Positions 10,081-20,336 of a stretch of DNA of 64,000 nt are shown piece by piece. Under the pieces are notes generated by a model. It did not search any database and was not told where the DNA came from. It was given only the letters and a program-made list of their open reading frames with translations. Within the stretch, counting starts at the first letter, position 1, and every line of letters starts with the position of its first letter. Position numbers and translations under genes: made by a program. This stretch comes from Afifellaceae bacterium. Lineage in GTDB: Bacteria > Pseudomonadota > Alphaproteobacteria > Rhizobiales > Afifellaceae. The stretch is from the NCBI GenBank assembly GCA_028284625.1, contig JANQRH010000016.1, positions 227,486 through 291,485 of the forward strand, read 5' to 3'.

Positions 10081-10402
10081 TTTGTCCTCGCGTTCGGTGC
10101 CACACCTCTTCATGCCGCAGGAGCGGCGCCTTTGGGCGGGCTTCTTTCAGTCAGGCCGGTTTTCGTTGGCCGAGCGGCTCCCCGCTTGAGACAGCCTTCG
10201 GACAAATAATGAGGGCGCCGACCGGTCCGGTCTAGCGCCGACCGGCCGGATAAAGTGCAACCGGCAGCGGAAGTCAAGGTTTTGGGCCCAAATCCGGCGG
10301 TGAACCGACGGCAGCGGGCGGTCTTGCCGGCCGCGCGGCCTTGTCTCACGCCGGCCGACCGACTAGATAGCGGCTGCCTGATCGACCAGCGCCTCAACCT
10401 GC
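10081..10402. other. intergenic region between rplU and tRNA-Ser
   Basis: 322 nt with no convincing gene; the open frame crossing it from 10694 lacks protein-like composition. It must hold the rplU promoter (minus strand) and the tRNA promoter (plus strand). The 11-mer GCGCCGACCGG occurs twice in direct orientation at about 10214 and 10237. No clear L21-leader structure could be defined by eye. Confidence 0.5.
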
Positions 10403-10492
10403 GGAGGGATGCCGGAGTGGTTGAACGGGGCGGTCTCGAAAACCGTTGAGCGCGCAAGCGTTCCGGGGGTTCGAATCCCTCTCCCTCCGCCA
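10403..10492 (+). tRNA. tRNA-Ser (anticodon CGA)
   Basis: 90 nt including an encoded CCA end. The acceptor stem GGAGGGA pairs with TCCCTCC and the discriminator base is G. The D-arm follows GCCGGAGTGG; the anticodon loop is CTCGAAA with anticodon CGA. There is a long variable arm (GAGCGCGCAAGCGTTC region) typical of class II tRNA-Ser, and the T-arm has GGTTCGAATCC. Confidence 0.96.
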
Positions 10493-10518
10493 GTCGTTGT
10501 TGCCGGGACAGACATAGG

Positions 10519-11061
10519 TCAACTCGGGGCATCGGCCTTCCCAAGCCGCAGTTCATACAAGACCAGTTTGTTGGCAGGCCCGCGCATCGTGCCGACGTCC
10601 CCAAATCCGCAACGCCGCATGAGTTGGTGCGAGCGTGTGTTCGGCAGATCGACAGCGGCGACGAGGCGCGACAGTCGCAGTGAATCGCGCGCATAGGCGC
10701 TGAGCGTAGTGAGCGCGTCGGCGGCCAGACCGCGGCCCCAATGGTCTGGCTTGAGCGCTATCAGAGCCTCAATCCCGCCGGCCATTTCCGGCGCCGCGCC
10801 GACCTCCTCCGACACCGGCTGCAGCCCGGCAACGCCGGCGAAGCGCTCGTGGCCGTGCTCGAGCGCCCACAACCCGAGACCGTCGGAATCCAACTGCTCG
10901 CTGCTTGTCAGCATCGCAGCCACGGTTTCGCGCAGAAGCTCCGTATCGTCGCAAAGATAGCGGCGCACGTCTTTATCGTGGAGCAGGCTTACGAGCTCGT
11001 CGAGATCATCAGCTTTTGCCGGCCGCAGCCGGCCGTGCGGCAAGGATAGGCTTGGTTTCAT
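10519..11061 (-). CDS. GNAT family N-acetyltransferase
   Basis: 180 residues of RimJ/RimL type: LRPAKADDLDELVSLLHDKDVRRYL at the start, the acetyl-CoA loop DHWGRGLAADALTTL at about residues 108-122, and the late NTRSHQLMRRCGFGDVG. Cytoplasmic, substrate unknown. It is the third such acetyltransferase in 4.2 kb; these look like separate families rather than recent copies. It lies between the tRNA and the ugp operon and ends near the tRNA 3' side. Confidence 0.86.
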   Translation of the reverse strand: MKPSLSLPHGRLRPAKADDLDELVSLLHDKDVRRYLCDDTELLRETVAAMLTSSEQLDSDGLGLWALEHGHERFAGVAGLQPVSEEVGAAPEMAGGIEALIALKPDHWGRGLAADALTTLSAYARDSLRLSRLVAAVDLPNTRSHQLMRRCGFGDVGTMRGPANKLVLYELRLGKADAPS

Positions 11062-11135
11062 TCGGCACCTCGGGCCGCGAAAGCCTTAGCGCTTGATAGC
11101 AGCACACAGGTGAGACGTGAGTAGTCCAGCCCCGT

Positions 11136-12206
<1,071 letters not shown>

Positions 12207-12215
12207 CGCGTTTTT

Positions 12216-13061
12216 TCACTTCTCGCTTTCGATCAGGCCCTTCACGAAGAGCCTCTGCATGGCGATCACCACCAGAACCGGCGGCAGCGTCGCCAGGATC
12301 GCGGTCGCCATGATTACCGGCCAATTGGCGAAATCGTCGCCGCTGGGGAACATCTGTTTGATCCCCATCACTATGGTGTTCATCTCAGGATCGGTGGTGA
12401 TCAGAAGCGGCCACAGATATTGGTTCCAACCGTAGATGAAGAGGATGACGAAGAGCGCCGCAATATTGGTGCGCGACATCGGCAGGAGGATATCGATGAA
12501 GAACCGCATGGGTCTGGCGCCGTCGACGCGCGCGGCCTCCGCCAGTTCGTCGGGCACGGTGAGGAAGAACTGGCGGAACAAGAACGTCGCCGTGGCTGAT
12601 GCGATCAGCGGCAGGATCAGTCCGGAATAGGAATTCAAGAGCCCGAAATTGGCGGCCACTTCGTAAGTCGGCACGATGCGTACCTCCACCGGCAGCATCA
12701 AGGTCAGGAAGATCAACCAGAAGAAGACGTGACGCAGCGGAAAGCGGAAATAGACGATGGCGAAGGCGGAGAGGATCGAGATCGCGATCTTGCCAAGCGC
12801 GATGCCCAACGCCATGACCATTGAGTTGACCAGCATCTGCCAGACCGGCGCGTTGATGCCGGAGACAAGCGCCTCGCGATAATTCTCGATGAAATGGCCG
12901 CCGGGCACGACCGGCATGGGCGGGCGGATGATGTCGCCCTGCGTGACGGTTGAGGCCACGAAGGCCAGGTAGATGGGGAAGCCGATCAAGGCGACGCCCA
13001 GGATCAGGCCGGCATGCGTGAGCCACAGGCCGGCGGCGCGTTTTTCCACCATCCCCGACAT
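12216..13061 (-). CDS. ugpE: ABC transporter permease, sn-glycerol-3-phosphate type
   Basis: 281 residues from ATG 13061, which shares one base with the ugpA stop (TGATG); the open frame extends much further upstream only as a shadow of ugpA. Six membrane helices are visible (first [21 protein letters not shown]). The EAA loop, [25 protein letters not shown] near residues 190-212, contacts the ATPase. Inner-membrane half of the permease, paired with UgpA. Confidence 0.92.
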   Translation of the reverse strand: MSGMVEKRAAGLWLTHAGLILGVALIGFPIYLAFVASTVTQGDIIRPPMPVVPGGHFIENYREALVSGINAPVWQMLVNSMVMALGIALGKIAISILSAFAIVYFRFPLRHVFFWLIFLTLMLPVEVRIVPTYEVAANFGLLNSYSGLILPLIASATATFLFRQFFLTVPDELAEAARVDGARPMRFFIDILLPMSRTNIAALFVILFIYGWNQYLWPLLITTDPEMNTIVMGIKQMFPSGDDFANWPVIMATAILATLPPVLVVIAMQRLFVKGLIESEK

Positions 13062-13942
13062 CAGTAATGCACCCGGCGCTCGATGTAGCGGAACTGGATG
13101 ACGGTGAGCGCGCCGACGACCAGGAGAAGGATGACGGATTGGGCGGCGGACGAGCCGAGGTCCTGGCCGACGAAGCCGTCGGAATAGACCTTGTAGACGA
13201 GGATCGTCGTCGCCTGCTGCGGGCCGCCGGAAGTGATGGTGTGGATGACGCCGAATGTCTCGAAGAAGGCATAGACGACGTTCACGACGAGCAGGAAGAA
13301 CGTCACCGGCGACAGGAGCGGAAAGACGATCGTCCAGAACCGTCGCCAGAAATGCGCGCCGTCGATCGCGGCGGCCTCGATCACGCTTTTCGGGATGGCC
13401 TGAAGGCCGGCCAGGAAGAACAGAAAATTGTAGCTGATGCGGCTCCAGGACGACGCGACGACCACAAGACCCATTGCCTCGTTGGGATTGAGCACGTGGT
13501 TCCAATCATAGCCGAGCACGCCGAGATACCAGCTCACCAGCCCGACATTGGGGCTGAACATGAAGAGCCACAGCACGCCGGCAACCGCCGGCGCCACGGC
13601 ATAGGGCCAGATCAGCATCGTGCGATAGGCGCCGGAGCCTTTGATAATCCGGTCGGCCATGACCGCGAGCCACAGAGCCAGCGCCATGGAGACGATCGTC
13701 ACCAATCCGGAGAACACGGCCGTCGTCTGGAAGGACGCGAGATAGAACGGATCGGTCAGCAGAAAGCTGAAATTGCCGAACCCGACAAACAGCGCCTTCA
13801 GGCCGAACGGATCAGGGATGAAGGCCGATTGATAGATCGCCTGGGCAGCCGGCCAGAAGAAGAAGACGGCCGTGACCGCGACCTGCGGCAGAAGCAAGAG
13901 ATAGGGCAGCGTCCAGCCGCCGAACGTGACCCGCTTATCCAT
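13061..13942 (-). CDS. ugpA: ABC transporter permease, sn-glycerol-3-phosphate type
   Basis: 293 residues with six predicted helices, starting [20 protein letters not shown]. The EAA motif is [24 protein letters not shown] at about residues 190-213. Fits UgpA of the glycerol-3-phosphate importer by length and by partner order. It overlaps ugpE by one base and follows ugpB after 50 nt that contain a strong hairpin. Confidence 0.92.
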   Translation of the reverse strand: MDKRVTFGGWTLPYLLLLPQVAVTAVFFFWPAAQAIYQSAFIPDPFGLKALFVGFGNFSFLLTDPFYLASFQTTAVFSGLVTIVSMALALWLAVMADRIIKGSGAYRTMLIWPYAVAPAVAGVLWLFMFSPNVGLVSWYLGVLGYDWNHVLNPNEAMGLVVVASSWSRISYNFLFFLAGLQAIPKSVIEAAAIDGAHFWRRFWTIVFPLLSPVTFFLLVVNVVYAFFETFGVIHTITSGGPQQATTILVYKVYSDGFVGQDLGSSAAQSVILLLVVGALTVIQFRYIERRVHY

Positions 13943-13954
13943 CCGCCGCGTGGC

Positions 13955-13978
13955 GTTCGGGGGCCGTGGCCCCCGAAC
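13955..13978 (-). promoter_or_regulatory. intercistronic hairpin between ugpB and ugpA
   Basis: An 11-base perfect inverted repeat (13955-13965 with 13968-13978, GTTCGGGGGCC and its complement) just past the ugpB stop, with no U tract on the minus strand. Such structures 3' of a binding-protein gene usually protect its mRNA segment or partly reduce read-through, giving more binding protein than permease. Structure seen; effect inferred. Confidence 0.7.
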
Positions 13979-13992
13979 CGTTTATTAGAGCC

Positions 13993-15300
13993 TCAGCGAT
14001 TGGCTTGCTCGAAGCGACGCAACAATTGATTGCCGCGGTCGACGGCGCTGTCGAGCGCTTCCTGCGCGCTCTTGTCGCCCGACCATACCGCCTCGAGCTC
14101 CTCGTCGATGATGCCGCGAATCTGGTCGAAGCTGCCGAGCCGCAGGCCCTTGGAATTGGCCGTCGGCTGGTTTGCCGTCATCTGGATCACGGCGATGTCG
14201 GTGCCCGGATTGGCTTCATAGAAGCCCTGTTCGCGGGTCAGGTCGCCGGCAGCTGCCGTGATCGGCAGATAGCCCGTGTCCTGATGCCATTTGGCCTGCA
14301 CCTCCGACGAGGAAATGAAATTCATGAACGCCGCCACGCCGGCATATTCCTCCGTTTCATGACCGGCCATGACCCACAAGGAAGCGCCGCCGATGATGGT
14401 GTTCTGCGGCGCGCCATCGACGCCTTCCCAGTAGGGCAGCGGACGCACTTCGAACTCAAACTCCGCCTCGGCATTGATGCCGGCATAGCCTGCGGAGCTT
14501 TCGGTAAAGAGCGCGCATTCGCCGCCGCGGAAGTTGGCGCCACCCTCGTTGCGACGGCCGGCATAGAAGAACTTACCGTCCTTGGCCCAATCGCCCATTG
14601 TCTGGATGTGCTTGACCTGTGTCGCGCCGTTGAAGGCCAGTTCCGTGTCGAGCCCGGCAAAGCCGTTGTCCTTCGTCGCGAACGGCACGTTGTGGTAGGC
14701 GGAGAAGTTCTCCAGGTGCACCCAGCTCTGCCACGCGGTGGTCAGCGGGCATTCGTGGCCGGCGGCCTTAAGCGCGTCGAGCACGTCGCCGACTTTCTGC
14801 CAGGTCGACAGGTCCGTATCGGGATCGATACCGGCGCCTTCCAGCGCGTCGCGGTTCACCCACAGAACCGGCGTCGACGAGTTGAAGGGCATCGACAGCA
14901 TATCGCCGCCAGTGGTGGTGTAGTAGCCCTTGACGGAGCCGATGAACGCATCCGGATCGAAATCGGCACCGGCGTCGGCCATGAGCTGGTAGACCGGCGT
15001 GACTGCGCCCTCGGCGGCCATCATCGTTGCGGTGCCGACTTCGAACACCATGAGGATGTGCGGCTGCTCACCTGCGCGGAAGGCGGCAATGCCGGCGTTC
15101 AACGTCTCAGAATAGTTGCCCTTGTGCGAGGCAACGACTTTGTAGTCGCTCTGGGAGGCGTTGAACTTTTCCACCTGCTCGGCGACCAATTCGCCTAGCC
15201 GCCCGGTAAAAGCGTGCCACCATTCTATCTCCGTCGCCGCCTGGGCAGTTCCCACCGTTACCGTGGTGGCTAGGGCGGCAGCTGAAAGCTTCTTCCACAT
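13993..15300 (-). CDS. ugpB: ABC transporter substrate-binding protein, sn-glycerol-3-phosphate type
   Basis: I start at ATG 15300, which has a GGAGGATCGCA leader and opens a signal peptide (MWKKLSAAALATTVTVGTAQAA); the longer frame from 15501 is non-coding. 435 residues, the normal size of UgpB. The mature start ATEIEWWHAFTGRLGE is the characteristic family N-terminus; FNSSTPVLWVNRDAL and GGASLWVM are binding-cleft segments. Periplasmic receptor for glycerol-3-phosphate or its diesters. First gene of ugpBAEC. Confidence 0.93.
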   Translation of the reverse strand: MWKKLSAAALATTVTVGTAQAATEIEWWHAFTGRLGELVAEQVEKFNASQSDYKVVASHKGNYSETLNAGIAAFRAGEQPHILMVFEVGTATMMAAEGAVTPVYQLMADAGADFDPDAFIGSVKGYYTTTGGDMLSMPFNSSTPVLWVNRDALEGAGIDPDTDLSTWQKVGDVLDALKAAGHECPLTTAWQSWVHLENFSAYHNVPFATKDNGFAGLDTELAFNGATQVKHIQTMGDWAKDGKFFYAGRRNEGGANFRGGECALFTESSAGYAGINAEAEFEFEVRPLPYWEGVDGAPQNTIIGGASLWVMAGHETEEYAGVAAFMNFISSSEVQAKWHQDTGYLPITAAAGDLTREQGFYEANPGTDIAVIQMTANQPTANSKGLRLGSFDQIRGIIDEELEAVWSGDKSAQEALDSAVDRGNQLLRRFEQANR

Positions 15301-15600
15301 TGCGATCCTCCACTGAAGACGAATCCGTTCTTCGGAATCCTTGGGCGAGAGCCTAGGAAACGCCGGTCGGCGTGGCAATAGCGCGGCGACTGTGACAGCC
15401 GAACAACAGGGGCTGGGAGCGTCGTGGACATATGGCCGCGCAGGTGCGGGTACCCGCGCGGTTCGCCGCGGCGGGAGGGCCCGCCGGGGCCTTGGACACA
15501 ATAAGCCTGGACAAAGGGCCGCCTCGGGCTCCAGGCTCGGTTATCGGCGTTGCGCGTTCGGTGGCGACGCCCGTTTGAACGTGAGCAAATCGCCTAATCG
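15301..15600. other. divergent intergenic region, ugpB / ATP-grasp gene
   Basis: 300 nt between two divergent operons, expected to carry both promoters. It is very GC-rich in the middle (15440-15500), with overlapping short inverted repeats but no clean operator or Pho box visible. No coding frame I would trust. Confidence 0.4.
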
Positions 15601-17055
15601 ATGCCAGCGCGAAGCGACAACGAGGCCACGCATCTTTTTGCGGATTACGATCCGGGCGAGTGGTTCTGCGAGCTGCGCGGTCGCGGACGAGGTGCTCATA
15701 CACGCGACATTCAAAAGCGCCTCGGCGCGCTTGACCGGGCGGCGCTGCGCAAACGCGCCAAGGACGCGGCGAAGGAGCTCTTCAACCTCGGCATCACGTT
15801 CACGGTCTACTCCGAACGCGAAGCCATCGACCGCATCCTGCCCTTCGATGTGATTCCGCGGATCCTGACGCCGAACGATTGGCAGCAGATTGAAAGCGGC
15901 ACGAAGCAACGCGTGGCCGCGCTCAATCACTTTCTCCACGACATCTATCACGACGAAAAGATCCTGAAGGACGGCATCGTGCCGGAAGACCTGGTGAAGA
16001 CGAACGCCAATTATCGCGAGGCGATGAAGGGCTTCTCTGTTCCCCAGGGCACGTATGTTCATGTGTGCGGAACCGATCTCGTCCGTGACGAGAAGGGTCG
16101 GTTTCGCGTGCTTGAAGACAATGCGCGCACGCCGTCGGGCGTCTCCTATGTCATCGAGAACCGCCATTTGATGATGCGCGCGTTCCCCGACCTTGCCGAC
16201 GGCATACCGATCGCCGACGTCGACGAATACGGCTCGCATCTGATGCGCACGATGCAGGATGTCGCTCCCACTGGCGTCACCGATCCGACAGTCGTGCTTC
16301 TGTCGCCGGGCGTCTTCAACTCAGCCTATTTCGAGCACGTCTTCCTGGCGCGCGAGATGGGCGCCCAATTGGTGGAGGGGCGCGACCTCATCGTTGAGGA
16401 CGACAAGGTGTTCATGCGCACAACGTCAGGCCGCGAGCGGCTGCATGTGATCTATCGCCGGATCGACGACGATTTTCTCGACCCGAAGGTGTTCCGGCCC
16501 GACAGCTTGCTTGGCGTTCCCGGGCTCTTCGATGCCTATCGCAAGGGCAACGTGACCTTGGCGAATGCGGTCGGCACCGGGGTCGCCGACGACAAGGCGG
16601 TCTATGCCTATATGCCGCGGATCATAAAATACTATCTCGGCGAAGACCCGATCCTGGAAAACGTCCCGACCCATATCTGTCGTGAGCCGGACGGGCTGCA
16701 ATATACGCTCGACAATCTGGAGAGCCTTGTCGTCAAGCCGGTGGGCGAGTCCGGTGGCTATGGTGTCGTCATCGGCCCGCGCGCGACCAAACGCGAGCTT
16801 CGCGAACTGCGGGCCAAACTGAAGAAGAACCCGAAGAACTTTATCGCGCAGCCCATGGTGCGCCTATCGGTCTCACCGACCCTGGTGGGCCGCGCCATTG
16901 AGCCGCGTCATGTCGATCTGCGTCCGTTCACGCTGACCGGCAAATCGAGCTGGGTGCTGCCGGGCGGGCTGACCCGCGTTGCGCTGAAGCGCGGGTCGCT
17001 GATCGTCAATTCGTCGCAAGGCGGCGGCTCGAAGGATACCTGGGTCCTTGGCTAG
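15601..17055 (+). CDS. circularly permuted type 2 ATP-grasp protein
   Basis: 484 residues, matching the DUF404/DUF407 (circularly permuted ATP-grasp 2) family. Visible: FHDIYHDEKILKDGIVPEDL-like core at about residues 118-137, DLVRDEKGRFRVLEDNARTPSG at 160-181, SYVIENRHLM, and the late VVKPVGESGGYGVVIGP ATP-grasp loop. Family knowledge: predicted to form an amide bond on a peptide or small molecule, always beside alpha-E and transglutaminase-like proteins. It overlaps the next gene by 8 nt. No strong Shine-Dalgarno before the ATG. Confidence 0.93.
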   Translation: MPARSDNEATHLFADYDPGEWFCELRGRGRGAHTRDIQKRLGALDRAALRKRAKDAAKELFNLGITFTVYSEREAIDRILPFDVIPRILTPNDWQQIESGTKQRVAALNHFLHDIYHDEKILKDGIVPEDLVKTNANYREAMKGFSVPQGTYVHVCGTDLVRDEKGRFRVLEDNARTPSGVSYVIENRHLMMRAFPDLADGIPIADVDEYGSHLMRTMQDVAPTGVTDPTVVLLSPGVFNSAYFEHVFLAREMGAQLVEGRDLIVEDDKVFMRTTSGRERLHVIYRRIDDDFLDPKVFRPDSLLGVPGLFDAYRKGNVTLANAVGTGVADDKAVYAYMPRIIKYYLGEDPILENVPTHICREPDGLQYTLDNLESLVVKPVGESGGYGVVIGPRATKRELRELRAKLKKNPKNFIAQPMVRLSVSPTLVGRAIEPRHVDLRPFTLTGKSSWVLPGGLTRVALKRGSLIVNSSQGGGSKDTWVLG

Positions 17056-17989
17056 TCTCGTCGCCCGCTTCGCCGCGAACATCTACTGGCTCGGGCGCTA
17101 TCTGGAGCGCGCCGAGAACGTCGCCCGCATCCTCGCCATCAACGAGACCTATGCGCGCGACAATCCGGGCGGCCCGAGCTGGCAACGTGTTCTTGATCTC
17201 CATGCCGATTCGAAGCGTTTTCTGGAGCTGCACGGCGAGCCGACGCCTGAATCGGTACTGGCCTTCTATCTGATCGATCGCGACAATCCCTCGTCGATCG
17301 TCTGCTGCGCCCGGTCGGCGCGGGAGAACGCCCGCTCCGTGCGCCACCTCATCAGCACGGAGATGTGGACGCATCTGAACGTCTTCTATACCGGCCTCTC
17401 GGCCCTTCAGAAGCGCGACGTGACGGTCAACACGCTGTCGAAAATTTCTCATAGCGTGGTGACGGGCTGCCAGGATTTCGAGGGTGTCGCGGAAGGCACG
17501 TTCCTGAGGGCGGAACCCTGGTGCTTTTATCAGCTTGGCAAATATATCGAGCGGGCCGACCAGACCACGCGCATCCTCGACATGGGCTACGACCGGCTGA
17601 CACCCGCCGGCGACGACGCCGTCGCCTGGGTGCACTGGAATGTGCTGCTGCGCTCCGTCTCCGGCTACCACGCCTATCGCAGCCGTCACCCCGGCGCATC
17701 GCGCCCACCGGACATCGCCGCCTTCCTGCTTTATGACGACGAGTTCCCGCGGGCGGTCAAGCTCTGCGTGGGTCACGTCACCATGCGGTTGCGCGATCTG
17801 GAGCACCGGCACGGTAGCGAGCTGACGGCGGCTCTTGAGACGGAACGCCGTCGGCTTGAGTTCCTGGTCGGGACCGGACCCGGGAAGACCCTGACACCGA
17901 GACGGCTTCATCACTATCTGGACGACGTTCAGCAGCATCTGGCGCGCGTTTCCGATGCCATCGGGGCGTGCTATTTCGCCGGCGATTAG
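17048..17989 (+). CDS. alpha-E domain-containing protein
   Basis: 313 residues from a TTG at 17048 that overlaps the upstream stop. Begins with the family hallmark (RFAANIYWLGRYLERAENVARIL, residues 7-29) and is all-helical; a second copy-like motif, YQLGKYIERADQTTRILDMGYD, occurs near residue 165. The alpha-E domain is the constant partner of the circularly permuted ATP-grasp protein in a widespread but biochemically uncharacterised operon. Cytoplasmic. Confidence 0.92.
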   Translation: MASLVARFAANIYWLGRYLERAENVARILAINETYARDNPGGPSWQRVLDLHADSKRFLELHGEPTPESVLAFYLIDRDNPSSIVCCARSARENARSVRHLISTEMWTHLNVFYTGLSALQKRDVTVNTLSKISHSVVTGCQDFEGVAEGTFLRAEPWCFYQLGKYIERADQTTRILDMGYDRLTPAGDDAVAWVHWNVLLRSVSGYHAYRSRHPGASRPPDIAAFLLYDDEFPRAVKLCVGHVTMRLRDLEHRHGSELTAALETERRRLEFLVGTGPGKTLTPRRLHHYLDDVQQHLARVSDAIGACYFAGD

Positions 17990-18019
17990 GACCAAAGTCG
18001 CTCGCTAGGAGACGCGGAC

Positions 18020-18919
18020 GTGCAGAGATTGCGGGTCACACATACGACAAGCTACGCCTACCGGAAGAGCGTCGAGTTCGGCGATCACAGGCTGATGCTC
18101 AGGCCGCGCGACAGCCACGACCTGCGCCTCTTGAATGCGACCTTGTCGATTGAGCCCGCTGCGAATGTTCGCTGGCTTCACGACGTGTTCAGCAATTCCG
18201 TCGCGGTCGCTGCCTTCACCGAACCATCGGATGTTCTACGCGTCTCGTCGGAGATCGTCATCGATCGCTACCCGGCATCGGCGATCGAGTTCGGCGTGGA
18301 GACCTATGCGAAAAAAATTCCGTTCAGCTACCCGGCCCGGGAAATACCCGATCTCGGACGAACCATCGAACGCCACTTCTCCGATCCCGACCGTCTGATC
18401 ACCGAATGGACCCGAGCGCTGCTCGAAGAGCCCGAGGTCCAGGGGCAGACGGAGCCGTTCCTCGTGGCCATGTCGCGACGCATCAAGGAGAGCTTCACCT
18501 ACGTCACACGCCATGAGCCGGGCGTCCAGGCGCCGGTGGAAACGCTGCAGCTCGGCAGCGGAACCTGCCGCGACTACGCGGCCTTCATGATGGAGGCAGT
18601 GCGCAGCGTCGGCCTCGCATCGCGGTTTGTCAGCGGCTATCTGTACGACCCGGCGGTCGACGGGGTCGAAGCGCAGGTCTCAGGCGCCGGAGCAACGCAT
18701 GCCTGGGTGCAGGTCTATCTGCCCGGCGCCGGCTGGATTGAGTTCGACCCGACCAATGGCGGCGCCGGCGGGCACAATCTTGTGCCCATCGCGGTGGCGC
18801 GGGAGCCGGCGCAGGCCGTTCCGATCTCCGGCACGTTCTCCGGCGACTCGGAGGATTTCATCGGCATGGATGTCGATGTGAGCGTGACGTCGCTCAATAC
18901 GTTCGACAACGTCGCGTAG
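18020..18919 (+). CDS. transglutaminase family protein
   Basis: 299 residues from a GTG start. The N-terminal domain (RLRVTHTTSYAYRKSVEFGDHRLMLRPR) is the usual bacterial transglutaminase N-region. The catalytic core has Cys in GSGTCRDYAAFM (about residue 180), His in THAWVQVYLPGAGW (about 231) and Asp in FDPTNG. It likely acts as a thiol protease or amide hydrolase opposing or completing the ATP-grasp reaction. Third gene of the trio, 30 nt after the alpha-E gene, no signal peptide. Confidence 0.93.
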   Translation: MQRLRVTHTTSYAYRKSVEFGDHRLMLRPRDSHDLRLLNATLSIEPAANVRWLHDVFSNSVAVAAFTEPSDVLRVSSEIVIDRYPASAIEFGVETYAKKIPFSYPAREIPDLGRTIERHFSDPDRLITEWTRALLEEPEVQGQTEPFLVAMSRRIKESFTYVTRHEPGVQAPVETLQLGSGTCRDYAAFMMEAVRSVGLASRFVSGYLYDPAVDGVEAQVSGAGATHAWVQVYLPGAGWIEFDPTNGGAGGHNLVPIAVAREPAQAVPISGTFSGDSEDFIGMDVDVSVTSLNTFDNVA

Positions 18920-18942
18920 GGGCGGGCGACACGGCACAGCGC

Positions 18943-18970
18943 TTAACCTCCCCCTTGAGGGGAGGGTTAG
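18943..18970. repeat. palindromic intergenic repeat, solo copy
   Basis: TTAACCTCCCC-CTTGA-GGGGAGGGTTAG type palindrome between the convergent transglutaminase and cytochrome genes. Same family as 4369-4392 and the ends of the 27220-27371 element. Its stem could also terminate transcription from either side. Confidence 0.7.
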
Positions 18971-18998
18971 GTCCTGCCTGGAGCCTCGCCTGCCTCTA

Positions 18999-20207
18999 TC
19001 ATAATGCGCTGACGAAAGCCGCAAGGCTCGCGCGTTCCGCTTCGCTGAGCGCCATATAGCGCGCCCGTGCGGTCGCCGCCTCGCCGGCATGCGCGCGGAT
19101 CGCTGCGTCAATCGTAGCGGCACGGCCGTCATGCATATAGCGGCGCCCTCCGGTCGGCTGCATCGCAATGAGGGGTGCGGTTCGCCATTCCGCCGACGCG
19201 ACGCCTGGCGCGCCGACGCCGTCGTCCAGATCCGGCCCCATGTCGTGCAGCAGCAGATCGGTGAACGCAGCGACCGTCTCGCCATCCTGCGTCGGGAGGC
19301 TTGGCACATGGCACGCAGCGCAGCCGGCTCCGGTGAAGAGCCGCGCGCCCGTCGACGCACCGGAAGGGGGTTCGCGCAGCGGGAGACTTTCAAGATATGC
19401 GGCGACGGATTCGATCGCCGCTTCGGTGACCTCGTGGTCGCCGAGGCTTGAGCCCGATCCCGCTGCGGCGAGGCAGTCTGCCTGGCGCGGCGTGCAATCA
19501 CCGTATGGCCGCGGCCGCCGGGCGCTTGAGAGCCCCATATCCAGGGCGAAGGCATCGGCGATCTGTTCCTTGAGCGTGGCGATCTCCGCCTTCCATCCGT
19601 AGCGGCCGAGAACCTCGCCCGATTCAGTAGCAATCATCGCTGCCCGGCCGGAGATCCCGTCGCCATCGCGATCGTCGGGATCGGCGCGCGTCAGCACGGC
19701 GGCGATGTCGATCCGCTCCAGGGCCGCGCGGCCGAGCAAAGGCGGCGCCAGGCGCGGCGATTGCTGCGTCTCAGCGTCAAGCGCGCCGCGATCGAGGTGA
19801 AGCGACAGGACATAGCCGCGCAGCGCAGCGGTCGACGCGGTGAGCACCGCGCGTCCTTCAGGCGTCATTCCGGCGGCGGCCTGGCTCTGCAGCGCGTGCC
19901 CGTAGACCGGGTCGGGGTTCCCTGCCCCGTCGGCAAAGCGCAGCACCAGGCCGCGGCTCGCTATGCGGCGATCCGGCGCCTCGGTGAAGCGTCCCGACAG
20001 CGCCGGCCCGGCGTGGCAGCCGGCACAGCTTCGCGCCGCATAGAGCGGCCCGAGGCCGCCCGAGGCATCGGCCGAGCTCGGCGCAGTGACCCAGTCGCTC
20101 TCAAAGAGCGCCTGCCCCGAGGCGGCGTCGCCCTCCGCCGCCGCGGACGCAGCCTGAGCGGCGACAAGCGCGAGGGCCAGCAGGCGGATAGCATGGCGTG
20201 GCTTCAT
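18999..20207 (-). CDS. di-haem oxidoreductase (DHOR/thiol oxidoreductase family) c-type cytochrome
   Basis: I start at ATG 20207, which opens a signal peptide (MKPRHAIRLLALALVAAQAASAAA); the frame runs up to 20306. 402 residues with two haem c sites, CAGCH near residue 64 and CAACH near 305, and the family's DRDGDGISGRA and RTAPLIAMQPTGGRRYMHDGRA segments. Exported and haem-loaded in the periplasm; a COG3488-type protein, probably electron transfer. Physiological substrate unknown. Divergent from the PPK2 gene. Confidence 0.85.
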   Translation of the reverse strand: MKPRHAIRLLALALVAAQAASAAAEGDAASGQALFESDWVTAPSSADASGGLGPLYAARSCAGCHAGPALSGRFTEAPDRRIASRGLVLRFADGAGNPDPVYGHALQSQAAAGMTPEGRAVLTASTAALRGYVLSLHLDRGALDAETQQSPRLAPPLLGRAALERIDIAAVLTRADPDDRDGDGISGRAAMIATESGEVLGRYGWKAEIATLKEQIADAFALDMGLSSARRPRPYGDCTPRQADCLAAAGSGSSLGDHEVTEAAIESVAAYLESLPLREPPSGASTGARLFTGAGCAACHVPSLPTQDGETVAAFTDLLLHDMGPDLDDGVGAPGVASAEWRTAPLIAMQPTGGRRYMHDGRAATIDAAIRAHAGEAATARARYMALSEAERASLAAFVSAL

Positions 20208-20336
20208 CGGCGGCCTGTGGAGCGGACAATCGCGGCGGTTTGACGGCCGGGTCATCATAGCCCGCGAACATGTCCTCGGCGGATGCATCGCCAACAAATG
20301 GTTCACCGGCGGCTGTTAGGTCAGTATGCTTGCCGC

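Noticed and set aside
10110..10694. Open frame across the rplU upstream region and tRNA-Ser
   Set aside because: Overlaps a certain tRNA and has no domain or sensible ribosome-binding site.
13966..15198. Long open frame (410 codons) antisense to ugpB
   Set aside because: No protein-like features, while the opposite strand has signal peptide, family motifs and operon context of UgpB.
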